Notes: a model not told the origin generated them from the sequence alone. Shown: positions 8,112 to 17,840, numbered from the stretch's first letter. The stretch is 44,881 nucleotides of DNA from Paenibacillus sp. DMB5 (GCF_001517085.1 NZ_LRAC01000015.1:1-44881), one strand, 5' to 3'. Program-made: numbers and translations.

Positions 8112-9320
8112 ATGAATGAAGCCAGACAGGAAAGACTGCCGCAGCTGGATATTTACCGCGCCTTGGCCATTACGGGCGTTTTGCATGTGCATTCTTCTTC
8201 TTTTGCCGCCGGGGAGCAGGCGCTGAATTCTCCCTTTTATTACTGGCTTAACTGGATCAATATCTTTTTCAAGTTCGGGACCCCGTCGTTTATTTTTCTC
8301 AGCAGCTTTGTGCTGTTCTACAATTATTACAGGCGTCCGGTTACGAAAAGTCTGATCGGCAGCTTTTACCGGCGCAGGCTGAAGTACATTTTGCTGCCCT
8401 ATCTGCTTGCTTCGACCGGATATTATGCACTGACGCTGTATGTGAACGGGGTACTGATGCAGCAGCCGGCAGAGAACCTGTCCAGCTTTCTGGGGGCGCT
8501 TTTCTCAGGATCAGCATATGCGCATTTGTATTTTGTCTTTATCAGTATCCAGTTCTATCTGCTGTTTCCCTTACTATTGAAGCTGCTGCAGAGCTCAGAA
8601 TTCTGGGTTAAGTGGGCTTTTCCGCTTGGCCTGCTGCTGCAATGGGGATTTATTTTTTGGAATAAAGTTCAGCTTCATATCGTGGAGAAGGGCAGTCTGG
8701 CGATTTCTTACCTGGCTTACTATATGCTTGGTGCTTATATTGCCATTCACTTTGAATCGGTGAAGCAATGGCTGATGCCGTCCTGGAGGGGACTTACGGC
8801 TCTGCATAAAAGGCTGACAGTGCTGTTGTTTACCGCATGGCTGGCGGCAGCTTTTATTCATGTTCAGTTATGGTATGAAGCCCGCCGCTTCGGCAACTGG
8901 ACGGATTCGCTGTGGTACGAGCTGCTATGGAATGTGCATACGCTGCTGTCGGCGCTGGTGCTGCTGTACGTAACTTTTTTGCTCTACAGGAAGGCTCCGC
9001 GCAGGCTGGTTGCTTTTTTGACAAGGCTGGGGGAGCTGTCGTTCGCAATCTATCTGATTCATCCGCTGCTGCTCGCCGTGTACAGACGGTTCCGCTACGG
9101 CATTTCGCCTGATTCATTGCTCTATGTAGGGTTTATCTATGGCGGACTTCTGGTTGCGCTGGCTGGCAGCTGGATTATCGTGCAGTTTGCTTTTCGCAGA
9201 TTTCCGCTCGGCTGGATTGCTTTTGGCAATGTGCCGCGTTCGCTGTCCCCTGAAGCTAAGGTGAGACAGACGGGAAGCGGGCAGGTGCGCTCTGAGATGA
9301 AAGAGAATCATGGGCTATAA
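8112..9320 (+). CDS. Membrane acyltransferase, acyltransferase-3 family (copy 1)
   Basis: 402 residues, roughly ten hydrophobic segments, no signal peptide. The N-terminal PQLDIYRALAITGVLHVH carries the motif and histidine typical of the acyltransferase-3 (OatA/WecH-like) family. The extracytoplasmic SGNH domain found in OatA is absent, so another protein or a soluble acceptor would complete any transfer. ATG 8112 follows AGAGGATAA. The next gene is a paralogue with closely similar blocks such as FYNYY..RP, SLWYE and H.LLSAL. The substrate is not predictable. Confidence 0.85.
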   Translation: MNEARQERLPQLDIYRALAITGVLHVHSSSFAAGEQALNSPFYYWLNWINIFFKFGTPSFIFLSSFVLFYNYYRRPVTKSLIGSFYRRRLKYILLPYLLASTGYYALTLYVNGVLMQQPAENLSSFLGALFSGSAYAHLYFVFISIQFYLLFPLLLKLLQSSEFWVKWAFPLGLLLQWGFIFWNKVQLHIVEKGSLAISYLAYYMLGAYIAIHFESVKQWLMPSWRGLTALHKRLTVLLFTAWLAAAFIHVQLWYEARRFGNWTDSLWYELLWNVHTLLSALVLLYVTFLLYRKAPRRLVAFLTRLGELSFAIYLIHPLLLAVYRRFRYGISPDSLLYVGFIYGGLLVALAGSWIIVQFAFRRFPLGWIAFGNVPRSLSPEAKVRQTGSGQVRSEMKENHGL

Positions 9321-9384
9321 AAGGGACTAATTATAAGCTGGGTTATGAGCATCAGAGATGCGGAGCTTAACAGGAGGAAGGGTA

Positions 9385-10536
9385 ATGGGACAAAAGGAAA
9401 GAATTCCGCAGCTGGATATTTTCCGGGCAATTGCAATTTTTGCGGTACTGGCGATTCACGCCACTTCACGGACATTATCGGAGACACTGGGCACAGGTAT
9501 GTTTCATCCGTTTTTGTTCGTCAATAAATTCAGCCAGTTTGCGGTGCCGTCTTTTGTATTTTTAAGCGGATTTGTACTGTTTTATAACTATATCGACCGT
9601 CCGCTCAGCGGGAAGACACTGGGCAAATTTTATAGCCGGCGGCTGATCTATATTATTGTGCCTTATTTTGTTTTTTCAGTACTGTATTTCATCCTGAAAA
9701 TGACTGCCGGGCATACCTGGAACATGCCGCTGGAGGACATGGCAGCCAAGCTGTGGAAATACCTCTGGACGGGGACAGCCTACACCCATCTGTACTACAT
9801 CATTATTATTATCCAGTTCTACGTGCTGTTTCCGCTTATGCTGTGGTGCCTGCAAAAAGTCCGTAAGCTTGCAGCCTGGGCACCGGTCATCGGGCTTGCC
9901 CTTCAATGGGGCTTCGTGCTGCTGAACAAATATATGACGAACAACGGATACTGGCAGCTGTCCAAGGGCAGCCTCTCGATAACCTATTTCTCCTATTTCC
10001 TGCTGGGAGCGGCGGTTGCCGTGTACTACAGCTCTTTAAAAAAATGGCTGATTCCATCCCGTGAGGGCTGGAAATCCGGCAGAGGCGGGGCCTGGATCGC
10101 ACTGTGGCTGTTATGGGCGGCGGCTGGCGTTATCCATGTGCAGCTGTGGTTCAACAACTACACCAAGAAAACAGTGATTAACAGCCTATGGTACGAGGGC
10201 TTTTCTAACCTTCATGCGCTGCTGTCCTGTCTGATGCTGCTGCAGCTGTCTTTCCTGCTGTATGGAGCGGGCCGCAGTCTGCTGACGCGTATGCTGATCT
10301 CGGTGGGCGCGTGCTCGTTCGGTATTTATCTCGTGCATCCGGCGGTTCTATTTATTTACCGGAAAATCCCGTTCCACGGCGGTTCACTGGCCTATACGGC
10401 GGCTATCGCCGGGGGCTTCCTGGCTGCACTCCTGCTCTCCTGGCTGGTCGTGGCTGTAGCCTTCCGTTATATTAAGCCGGCCTGGGTGATCTTCGGCTCC
10501 GCGCCGCAGAAACCGAAATCCAAAGCAGCCGTTTAA
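9385..10536 (+). CDS. Membrane acyltransferase, acyltransferase-3 family (copy 2)
   Basis: 383 residues. It shares the IPQLDIFRAIAI motif, the membrane pattern and several blocks (GFVLFYNY, YTHLYY, SKGSLSITY) with the gene just upstream, so the pair is probably an old tandem duplication that has diverged strongly. Start ATG 9385 is chosen because AGGAGG at 9373-9378 precedes it by 6 bases; ATG 9358 upstream has no such site. The gap to copy 1 is 64 bases with no terminator, suggesting one transcript. No SGNH domain. Confidence 0.85.
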   Translation: MGQKERIPQLDIFRAIAIFAVLAIHATSRTLSETLGTGMFHPFLFVNKFSQFAVPSFVFLSGFVLFYNYIDRPLSGKTLGKFYSRRLIYIIVPYFVFSVLYFILKMTAGHTWNMPLEDMAAKLWKYLWTGTAYTHLYYIIIIIQFYVLFPLMLWCLQKVRKLAAWAPVIGLALQWGFVLLNKYMTNNGYWQLSKGSLSITYFSYFLLGAAVAVYYSSLKKWLIPSREGWKSGRGGAWIALWLLWAAAGVIHVQLWFNNYTKKTVINSLWYEGFSNLHALLSCLMLLQLSFLLYGAGRSLLTRMLISVGACSFGIYLVHPAVLFIYRKIPFHGGSLAYTAAIAGGFLAALLLSWLVVAVAFRYIKPAWVIFGSAPQKPKSKAAV

Positions 10537-10544
10537 ACCTAAAT

Positions 10545-10589
10545 AAAGCGCGGCATGGTCTGTGTGATGCAGACTATGCCGGCGCTTTT
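10545..10589 (+). terminator. Terminator between converging genes
   Basis: A long stem of about 18 bp with one bulge (10545-10562 with 10570-10588) and TTTT on the plus side. The complementary strand also ends in a short T-run, so it may serve both the acyltransferase unit and the minus-strand kinase. Confidence 0.85.
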
Positions 10590-10609
10590 CATTATGAAAG
10601 GGCAGCCGC

Positions 10610-12160
10610 CTATTCTCCGGCCTGTTCCCGCTGGAACTGGGCTATAGATTCATACTGGCTCTCCAGGCTGCGGAAGACAGAGATAAAGATAGGCAGCAGC
10701 TGCTTATAGACCTTGGCATGTGCTTCTACCGGTTGATGGTGGTAAGTGGAGCCGATCATGTCAAATACAATATCGAGCGATGCGGCCCGCCCGGTGGCAT
10801 ACAGCCCCAGCACGACGGCTCCGAGACAGGAGCTCTCAATACTCTCCGGTATGATGACCTCCTGATCGAAAATATCGGCCATCATTTGCCGCCAGAGGGC
10901 GGAGCGGGCAAATCCTCCGGTAGCGAGAATCCGGCTTGGGCGGCCAATGCGCTCCTCCATAGCCAGGAGCACAGTGTACATATTAAAGATAACACCCTCC
11001 AGCACCGAGCGGATCATATGCTCCTTACGGTGGGTCATGCTCAGCCCGAAGAAGGAGCCGCGTGCATCCGGGTTCCATAGCGGGGCGCGTTCACCGGTCA
11101 GATAAGGATGGAACAGCAGCCCGTTGCTGCCGGGAGGTACCTGCTCGGCTATACGCGTCAGTACCTCGTAAGGATCAATACCGAGGCGCTTCGCGGTTTC
11201 CACTTCCGAGGCGGCGAACTCATCGCGCACCCAGCGGAACAGCATGCCGCCATTGTTCACCGGACCGCCGATCACCCAGTGATTCTCGGTCAGCGCATAG
11301 CAGAAAATCCGGCCCTTCGGATCAGTCAGCGGGCGGTCGATTACGGTACGGATGGCGCCGCTCGTACCGATGGTAGCAGCTACTACACCAGGCTCGATTG
11401 CGCCTACGCCAAGATTGGACAGTACTCCGTCACTGGCTCCAATAACGAACGGGGTTGAATCAAGTAGTCCAAGCAGCTCTGCAAAGCCGGGAAGCAGTCC
11501 CTGGATTACCCGGGTAGTCGGTACAGGCTCAGACAGCCGGTCAGCGGTTATTCCGGCAATACGCAGTGCCTCCGGGTCCCAGTCGAGGCTCTCCAGATTG
11601 AACATACCTGTGCAGGAAGCAATGGAATGATCGACAACATATTTACCAAACAGCTTGGCGAAGACATATTCCTTAATGGATATGAATTTATAGGTCTGCT
11701 TGAACAGCTCCGGCTGCTCCTCACCCAGCCACATCAGTTTGGTAATAGGTGACATGGGGTGAACCGGTGTGCCTGTGCGCAGATACAGCTCATGTCCGTT
11801 CAGCTCATTTTTGAGACGGGCAGCAGCAGTGCTGCTCCGGTTATCGGCCCAGGTGATGCAGGCGGTAAGGGGCTTGCCGGCAGAATCAACAGCGATTACG
11901 CTGTGCATCGCGGAGCTGAAGGAGAGAAACAGCAGCTCGTCCGGGCGGATTGCGCTTTGCTGCATCACGGCTGCTATCGTATGAAGAACAGCGTCCAGAA
12001 TCTGATCCGGGTCCTGCTCCGCAACGGAAGGGGACGGCTGATGCAGCGGGTAGCCTTCACTCGCCTGGGTTACGATGCTCCCATCCTCCCTGAAGAGGAC
12101 GGACTTGGTGCTTGTAGTTCCAATATCAACGCCGATCATATACGATGGATTCAAGTTCAC
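10610..12160 (-). CDS. gntK: FGGY-family carbohydrate kinase, probably gluconokinase
   Basis: 516 residues. The N-terminal phosphate motif IGVDIGTTSTKSVLF, a central TWADNRS, the GASDGVLSNLG block and the C-terminal GGFARSALWRQMMADI mark an FGGY sugar kinase. Length and motifs fit the gluconate-kinase branch of Firmicutes, which makes 6-phosphogluconate; xylulokinase is the alternative. No permease or GntR regulator is adjacent. Start: GTG 12160 lies only 2 bases after AAGAAGGA, whereas TTG 12154 lies 8 bases after it, so the TTG is a real alternative two codons in. It is transcribed away from the his operon. Confidence 0.82.
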   Translation of the reverse strand: MNLNPSYMIGVDIGTTSTKSVLFREDGSIVTQASEGYPLHQPSPSVAEQDPDQILDAVLHTIAAVMQQSAIRPDELLFLSFSSAMHSVIAVDSAGKPLTACITWADNRSSTAAARLKNELNGHELYLRTGTPVHPMSPITKLMWLGEEQPELFKQTYKFISIKEYVFAKLFGKYVVDHSIASCTGMFNLESLDWDPEALRIAGITADRLSEPVPTTRVIQGLLPGFAELLGLLDSTPFVIGASDGVLSNLGVGAIEPGVVAATIGTSGAIRTVIDRPLTDPKGRIFCYALTENHWVIGGPVNNGGMLFRWVRDEFAASEVETAKRLGIDPYEVLTRIAEQVPPGSNGLLFHPYLTGERAPLWNPDARGSFFGLSMTHRKEHMIRSVLEGVIFNMYTVLLAMEERIGRPSRILATGGFARSALWRQMMADIFDQEVIIPESIESSCLGAVVLGLYATGRAASLDIVFDMIGSTYHHQPVEAHAKVYKQLLPIFISVFRSLESQYESIAQFQREQAGE

Positions 12161-12234
12161 AGTCCTTCTTTCTGCTTGAGAATAGATACTTGGAACGCTG
12201 AATGCGAAAAAATGCAGTAGAATTATATTAGTTC

Positions 12235-12263
12235 ATTATAGTATCCGCAGAGCACAGTGGCAA
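12235..12263 (-). promoter_or_regulatory. Sigma-A promoter for the carbohydrate kinase
   Basis: On the minus strand TTGCCA (12263-12258) and TATAAT (12240-12235) are 17 bases apart. This is a near-consensus promoter about 75 bases before the kinase start. Confidence 0.7.
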
Positions 12264-12341
12264 AGATATGAAGTATTAAGTTGGGTAAGTAAAAAGAGGG
12301 GCCGGGAGGACAGGTGTTATCCGCGTAAAGGTAAGGTATTA

Positions 12342-12371
12342 TTGACGTAGGAAGACAGTCCATGATACGAT
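12342..12371 (+). promoter_or_regulatory. Candidate promoter of the his operon
   Basis: TTGACG (12342-12347) and TACGAT (12366-12371) with an 18-base spacer, followed about 80 bases later by hisZ. The -10 is moderate. No T-box specifier structure is apparent in the short leader. Confidence 0.5.
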
Positions 12372-12377
12372 GTTCCC

Positions 12378-12413
12378 ACCACTTTACTTTACTACCACTT
12401 TACCATAGTAAAG
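12378..12413 (+). repeat. Direct and inverted repeats in the his operon leader, possible operator
   Basis: ACCACTTTAC occurs at 12378-12387 and again at 12394-12403 (16-base period). Overlapping this, CTTTACTA (12387-12394) and TAGTAAAG (12406-12413) form a perfect 8-bp inverted repeat with an 11-base loop. The block sits just downstream of the candidate -10 and upstream of hisZ, where a repressor or leader hairpin would act. The regulator is unknown. Confidence 0.5.
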
Positions 12414-12453
12414 CGAATTACATATATTTTTATGAACTCTGACGAGGTGACTA

Positions 12454-13677
12454 ATGAAGATGTCCAAGCCGAAGGGATTCGAAAAACCGGCAGGTGTGCG
12501 CGATTATCTGCCGCGTGCAGTCAAGAAGCTGCGCAAGATTGAACACGATGTGCTGCACTGTATGAGCCGCTGGGGATATCAGCAGATGATAACCCCTACA
12601 CTTGAATATTACGATACGGTTGGTGTGGCCAGCTCCACATCCGACCAGAAACTTTATAAACTGCTGAACAACCGGGGGCAGGCGCTGGTGCTCCGCTCGG
12701 AAATGACAGCTCCGGTAGCGCGGGTGGTATCCTCCCTGCTCAAGGATGAGCCGCTTCCGCTGCGCCTGTCTTACCATGCCAATGTCTTCCGGGCTATTGA
12801 GGAGGAGGCGGGACGGGAGGCGGAATTCTTCCAGACCGGCGTGGAGCTGGTCGGTGATGATTCCCCTGAGGCGGATGCCGAGGTTGTTGCGCTGGCGATC
12901 GCCTCGCTGCAGGCAGCCGGCGTGAAGTCCTTCAAGATTGCCATGGGCCATGTGGGCTTCCTTGACGGCTTGTTCCAGGAAGCAGTACCGAACCTGCCGG
13001 AAGCGCAGGAGGAGCTCAAGAGCCATTTGCTCGGCCGCGACTATGTAGCCTTCAGGGATACGCTGCGGCGGCTAGACCTGACGGATGCCCAGAAGAATGA
13101 GCTGTACGGGCTGCTGCGCCTGCGCGGCGGCAAGGAAATCTGCGGGCAGGCGCTGGAGCTCAGCAGCCACCCGCTGGCCCGGGCCTCCATCGAGCATCTG
13201 TGCAAGGTGTGGGAGGTGCTTGTATCCTACGGGGTATCAGAGCATGTGCTGATTGACCTGACTATGATCGGTGATTTCTCCTATTATACCGGTATGACCT
13301 TTGAGGGCTATGCCTCTGAGCTCGGCTTCCCCGTATGCAGCGGAGGCCGGTATGACAACCTGCTGCAGCAGTTCGGCCGGGCGGTTCCGTCAACAGGCTT
13401 CTCCCTGAAGACGAACCGGATTCTGGACGGAGTGACCGGTATGCCGGAGGAAGAGGAGCTGCCTGTGCTGATCCAGTATGACGCGCAGCGGCGGTCAGAA
13501 GGACTTGCTGAAGCCGCAAGGCTGCGGTCTGAGGGGCATATGGTTGTGACCAGACTTGCCGCAGGTCCGGAGGATCTGAAGACTGTTAAGCGGCTTGACC
13601 CGGCGCGGGTTCTGGCGGATGGCGGACAATACGGTGAGATTTATACCTTCGTGTCTTTTGTAAGCGAGCATGGCTGA
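12454..13677 (+). CDS. hisZ: ATP phosphoribosyltransferase regulatory subunit HisZ
   Basis: 407 residues, a histidyl-tRNA-synthetase-like protein without aminoacylation function. The class II-like motifs include GVRDYLP near the N-terminus, LVLRSEMTAPVARVV, and FSYYTGMTFEGYA followed by SGGRYDNL. HisZ is required by short-form HisG, which follows it here. The ATG follows GAGGTGA. A second ATG two codons on is less likely. Confidence 0.93.
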   Translation: MKMSKPKGFEKPAGVRDYLPRAVKKLRKIEHDVLHCMSRWGYQQMITPTLEYYDTVGVASSTSDQKLYKLLNNRGQALVLRSEMTAPVARVVSSLLKDEPLPLRLSYHANVFRAIEEEAGREAEFFQTGVELVGDDSPEADAEVVALAIASLQAAGVKSFKIAMGHVGFLDGLFQEAVPNLPEAQEELKSHLLGRDYVAFRDTLRRLDLTDAQKNELYGLLRLRGGKEICGQALELSSHPLARASIEHLCKVWEVLVSYGVSEHVLIDLTMIGDFSYYTGMTFEGYASELGFPVCSGGRYDNLLQQFGRAVPSTGFSLKTNRILDGVTGMPEEEELPVLIQYDAQRRSEGLAEAARLRSEGHMVVTRLAAGPEDLKTVKRLDPARVLADGGQYGEIYTFVSFVSEHG

Positions 13678-13742
13678 GCAGAAGAGGAACGGATGAGATA
13701 ATAGAGCAGTAAGAAGAGTGATAAGAAACGGAGGCAAGTGAC

Positions 13743-14387
13743 ATGGGGCAGATACTGAAGGTAGCCATGCCGAAAGGCCGGATTTACAATAAAGCGGCGG
13801 AAATGTTCCGCCAGGCGGGCCTGCCGATTCCCCCGGACGGGGAGGAGTCGCGCAAGCTGGTCATTTCATTGCCTGAAGCAGGAATGGAATTTATTCTGGC
13901 CAAGCCGGTTGATGTGCCTACCTATGTGGAATATGGCGTAGCGGATATCGGAATCGTCGGAAAGGATGTCCTGCTGGAAGAGGAGCGCGATGTGTATGAG
14001 CTGCTTGATCTGGGCATTGCGCGCTGCCGGATGTCGATTATCGGCCTGCCCAACTGGCAGCCGGGCATTCAGCAGCGGGTAGCCACCAAATATCCGAATG
14101 TCGCTTCGCGTTATTTCCGGGAGCAGGGCCAGCAGGTAGAGGTTGTGAAGCTTAACGGCTCCATCGAGCTTGCGCCGCTGATCGGTCTGGCAGACCGCAT
14201 CGTCGATATGGTGGAGACGGGCCAGACACTGAAGGATAACGGATTGGTCGAGATGAAGAGCATCTTCGAAATTACGAGCCGCCTAGTGGCTAACCGGGTA
14301 AGCTACCGGATGAAAAATAATGAGATTCAGCAGCTGTGCGACCGTCTGCAGGCCGTGATCGGCGAGCCGGGGTTACAGCTGAAATAA
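13743..14387 (+). CDS. hisG: ATP phosphoribosyltransferase HisG, short form
   Basis: 214 residues. It catalyses the first step of histidine synthesis, joining ATP and PRPP. The PRPP-binding DMVETGQT is at 155-162. The C-terminal regulatory domain of long HisG is absent, so it depends on HisZ encoded just before it. GGAGG lies 8 bases before the ATG. Confidence 0.96.
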   Translation: MGQILKVAMPKGRIYNKAAEMFRQAGLPIPPDGEESRKLVISLPEAGMEFILAKPVDVPTYVEYGVADIGIVGKDVLLEEERDVYELLDLGIARCRMSIIGLPNWQPGIQQRVATKYPNVASRYFREQGQQVEVVKLNGSIELAPLIGLADRIVDMVETGQTLKDNGLVEMKSIFEITSRLVANRVSYRMKNNEIQQLCDRLQAVIGEPGLQLK

Positions 14388-14504
14388 TAACGGGAAGCTG
14401 AAGCAACGGCGTGTCTCACGAAGACGTATGGGCATGCGAATGATAAATAGAAGACATTGGGACACAGGAACAAAGCTTTACATGTGCAAAAGGGGGAAGC
14501 GGCG

Positions 14505-15809
14505 GTGAAGGTGAAGTCGAGCAAGGATTTTAAGCTGCAGCGGGATGTGGAGTACGGAACACCGGAGCAGAACGAGACCGTGAAGCAAATCGTAGCTACT
14601 ATAAAAAAAGAAGGCGATGCCGCATTGCTTCGCTATACGGAGCAATTTGACCGCACGGTGCTGACGGCACCGGAGCTGCGGGTGACACCCGAGGAGCTTC
14701 AGGCTGCGTACAGCCAGGTGGAGGATTCATTCGTTACCGCGATCCGCGCCGCTGCGGTGAATATCCGGGCGTTCCACGCCCGCCAGAAGCGCAGCTCCTG
14801 GATGGATCTGCAGCCGGACGGCACGATCCTCGGCCAGATCATCCGCCCGCTGAAGCGGGTGGGCGTCTATGTTCCCGGAGGCACGGCGGCTTATCCGTCG
14901 TCCGTGCTGATGAACGTCATTCCGGCACAGATAGCCGGTGTGCCGGAGATCGTTATGGTCACCCCGCCGGCCACGGGCGGCAAGGCGGGGATTGACCCTT
15001 ACATTCTCGTTGCCGCCGCTGAAGCGGGCGTAAACGAGATTTACCGGGTAGGCGGCGCTCAGGCGGTCGCCGCCCTGGCCTTCGGCACAGAATCAATTGT
15101 GCCGTCGATAAGATCTGCGGGCCGGGCAACATCTATGTTGCCCTCGCCAAACGCGAGGTCTACGGCGCTGTCGATATCGACAGCATCGCCGGACCGAGTG
15201 AAATCGTCGTGCTCGCCGACGATACCGCCGAGCCGGCCTACGTCGCGGCCGATCTGCTCTCCCAGGCCGAGCATGACACAATGGCCTCGGCCATTCTGGT
15301 GACGCCATCGCAGAGCCTGGCGGACAGTGTTGCTGCCGAGGTGGAGCGCAGCTTAAGGAGCTGCCGCGCGAGGCAGTGGCGCGCGCCTCCGTCGAGAACC
15401 ACGGCGCGATTATCGTCGTGGACTCGATGCAGGAAGGCATTGACGTGGTCAACGGCTGGCGCCGGAGCACCTGGAGGTTGTGGCAGCAGATCCGATGGGC
15501 CTGCTGGGCAGCATCGAGAATGCCGGAGCGATTTTCCTCGGACCGTACAGCTCGGAGCCGGTAGGGGATTATTTTGCCGGACCGAATCACATTATACCGA
15601 CTAACGGTACGGCACGGTTTGCTTCGCCGGTTGATGTGGACGATTTTATTAAAAAATCAAGCCTGATCTACTATAGCAAGGAAGCGCTCCTGCGTGACGG
15701 GGAGACGATTATGGAGCTGGCCAGACGAGAAGGTCTGGAGGGCCATGCAAGGGCGATACAAATCAGACTGGAGAACGAAGCGAAGGGTGGAGCAGAAGAT
15801 GGAGAATAA
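14505..15809 (+). pseudogene. hisD: Histidinol dehydrogenase, broken by three single-base losses
   Basis: The encoded protein is HisD, which oxidises histidinol to histidine. The reading starts at GTG 14505 (AGGGGGAAG upstream) and is intact to about 15104. There a missing G in CCGGTC shifts the frame out of [12 protein letters not shown] missing C near 15349 (CGCCAG) and another near 15453 (AACCGG) follow; the three together restore the original frame, which then reads cleanly to 15809. All catalytic blocks (AGPSE, QAEHDT, APEHLE, GPNH) are present across frames. The corrected length is 435 residues, normal for HisD. All losses are in doubled G or C, so sequencing error is more likely than decay. 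It overlaps hisB by 11 bases. Confidence 0.9.
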
Positions 15810-16410
15810 TAATAATGAGCTGGCGGAACGCAAGGCCGGTCTTAGCCGCACAACAAATGAAACGGACATTACCCTGTCGCTCGGCGTTGACGGCAGCGGT
15901 GTTGCCGAGCTGGAAACGGATGTGCCTTTTCTGAATCATATGCTGGATCTGTTCGCCAAGCACGGCCAGTTCGACCTGTCTGTGCAGGCCCGCGGAGATA
16001 TTGATATTGATGACCACCATACTGTCGAGGATATCGGCATTTGTCTGGGACAGGCGCTGCGTGAAGCGCTGGGCGATAAAAAAGGAATCAAACGTTACGC
16101 CAGCGTATTTGTTCCGATGGATGAGGCACTGGCGCAGGTTGTGATCGATATCAGTAACCGTCCGCATTTCGAGTACCGGGCGGAATATCCGTCACAGCAG
16201 GTAGGCAGCTTCTCTACGGAGCTTGTACATGAGTTTCTCTGGAAGTTCGCGCTGGAGGCACGGATTACGCTGCACGTCATTGTGCACTACGGCTCCAATA
16301 CCCACCACATGATTGAGGCGGTATTCAAAGCGCTGGGCCGGGCGCTGGATGAGGCGACACTGATCGATCCGCGAGTAAAGGGTGTGCCTTCTACGAAGGG
16401 AGTGCTGTAG
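15799..16410 (+). CDS. hisB: Imidazoleglycerol-phosphate dehydratase
   Basis: 203 residues, the monofunctional IGPD form. Mn-binding motifs DDHHTVED (71-78) and HHMIEA (169-174) are both intact. ATG 15799 overlaps the end of hisD by 11 bases and follows GGGTGGAG, which sets the start; a longer upstream frame reads through hisD and is not used. The phosphatase half found in enteric HisB is supplied separately by hisJ. Confidence 0.96.
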   Translation: MENNNNELAERKAGLSRTTNETDITLSLGVDGSGVAELETDVPFLNHMLDLFAKHGQFDLSVQARGDIDIDDHHTVEDIGICLGQALREALGDKKGIKRYASVFVPMDEALAQVVIDISNRPHFEYRAEYPSQQVGSFSTELVHEFLWKFALEARITLHVIVHYGSNTHHMIEAVFKALGRALDEATLIDPRVKGVPSTKGVL

Positions 16411-16411
16411 C

Positions 16412-17041
16412 ATGACCGTTGCAATCGTCGATTACGGCATGGGCAACCTGCACAGTGTCAGCAAAGCTGTAGAACGCCTGGGCTACGAAAGTCTGGTGAC
16501 AGGCAAGGCTGAAGAGATTTTTGCAGCGGACAGCGTTATTTTGCCGGGAGTCGGTGCGTTTGGCGATGCGATGGAGCAGCTGCGCGCAAGCGGTCTCGAC
16601 GGGATTGTGAAGCAGGCTGCCGCCGGCGGCCAGCCGGTGCTGGGCATCTGCCTGGGCATGCAGCTGCTGTTCAGCAGCAGCGAGGAGCACGGAGAGCATA
16701 CCGGACTGGATATGCTTCCCGGGGCAGTCGTCCGGTTTGCCGCACGGGAAGGCTACAAGGTGCCGCATATGGGCTGGAACCGCTTAAGCTTCCGCCAGCC
16801 GCAGAGTCCGCTGCTTGAGGGGCTTGAAGAAGGGCATGTGTATTTTGTCCACTCCTATCATGCACAGGTGGAGCAGGAAAGTAACCTGATTGCTGTCACA
16901 GATTACGGGCATCCGGTAACGGCAGTAGTCGGACGGGATAACGTGTATGGCATGCAGTTTCACCCGGAGAAAAGCGGGAAACTGGGCATGAAGCTGCTGG
17001 GGAATTTTTTGCAGATTAAGAACGGGCAGAAGCGGGCGTAA
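16412..17041 (+). CDS. hisH: Imidazole glycerol phosphate synthase, glutaminase subunit HisH
   Basis: 209 residues, a class I glutamine amidotransferase with nucleophile Cys80 (GICLGMQ) and His184/Glu186 (FHPEKSG). It produces ammonia for HisF. ATG 16412 lies one base after the hisB stop with GAAGGGAG inside hisB as the ribosome site. Confidence 0.96.
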   Translation: MTVAIVDYGMGNLHSVSKAVERLGYESLVTGKAEEIFAADSVILPGVGAFGDAMEQLRASGLDGIVKQAAAGGQPVLGICLGMQLLFSSSEEHGEHTGLDMLPGAVVRFAAREGYKVPHMGWNRLSFRQPQSPLLEGLEEGHVYFVHSYHAQVEQESNLIAVTDYGHPVTAVVGRDNVYGMQFHPEKSGKLGMKLLGNFLQIKNGQKRA

Positions 17042-17081
17042 GCACGCTATCAATCTATTATAGGGAAAGCAGGGGCGCCAG

Positions 17082-17819
17082 ATGTCTTCTTTTATCGTGT
17101 ATCCGGCAATTGATATCCGGGATGGAAAGTGTGTAAGACTGCAGCAGGGGGATTATGCCCAGGAGACGATTTACAACGACAGTCCGGTTGAGGTGGCAAA
17201 ATCGTGGGAAGAGCAAGGCGGGAAATTCATCCACCTCGTCGATCTGGACGGTGCCAAAGCAGGCCATCCGGTAAATGATGTTATCATCGGCGCTATCGCA
17301 AAAAACGCCAATGTTCCTGTACAGGTCGGCGGCGGACTGCGCTCGCTGGCTGATGTAGAGAAGCTGCTCGGGCTCGGCGTCAGCCGGGTGATTATCGGAA
17401 CAGCGGCCATCAACGACCATGCTTTCACAGAAGCGGTACTGGCTAAATACGGTGACAAAGTGGCGATTGGCATTGATGCGCGGAACGGCTACGTGGCAAC
17501 CCACGGCTGGCTTAACACTTCGGAAGTGCGTGCCGAGGATCTGGCAAAGGAGCTCGCGGCTAAAGGAGCGGAAACGTTCATCTACACCGACATCTCCCGT
17601 GACGGAATGATGCAGGGCCCGAACATTGAAGGCATCCTCTCTATGGCAGCCGCCAGCGGACGGACCGTTATCGCCTCCGGAGGCGTCACCAGCCTGGATG
17701 ACTTGCTGCGCCTTAACGTACATAGCGGCAGCGGAATCGGCGGGGCCATCGTCGGCAAGGCGCTGTACACCGGCAATATTAATTTGACCGAAGCGCTTTC
17801 GGCGCTTGGGCAGAAATAG
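17082..17819 (+). CDS. hisA: ProFAR isomerase HisA
   Basis: 245 residues, a TIM barrel that opens the ribose of ProFAR. The two phosphate-site halves are visible (VGGGLRS, ASGGVTS), with an acidic residue at D11 (YPAIDIRDG) and TDISRDG in the second half. RBS AGCAGGGG. It is followed by an unusually long 338-base gap before hisF. Confidence 0.95.
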   Translation: MSSFIVYPAIDIRDGKCVRLQQGDYAQETIYNDSPVEVAKSWEEQGGKFIHLVDLDGAKAGHPVNDVIIGAIAKNANVPVQVGGGLRSLADVEKLLGLGVSRVIIGTAAINDHAFTEAVLAKYGDKVAIGIDARNGYVATHGWLNTSEVRAEDLAKELAAKGAETFIYTDISRDGMMQGPNIEGILSMAAASGRTVIASGGVTSLDDLLRLNVHSGSGIGGAIVGKALYTGNINLTEALSALGQK

Positions 17820-17840
17820 AAGCAAGTAGAATTTAAAGGG

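Noticed and set aside
12250..12453. T-box leader for the his operon
   Set aside because: No AGGGTGG-like T-box sequence, specifier loop or terminator-antiterminator pair could be identified in the short leader.
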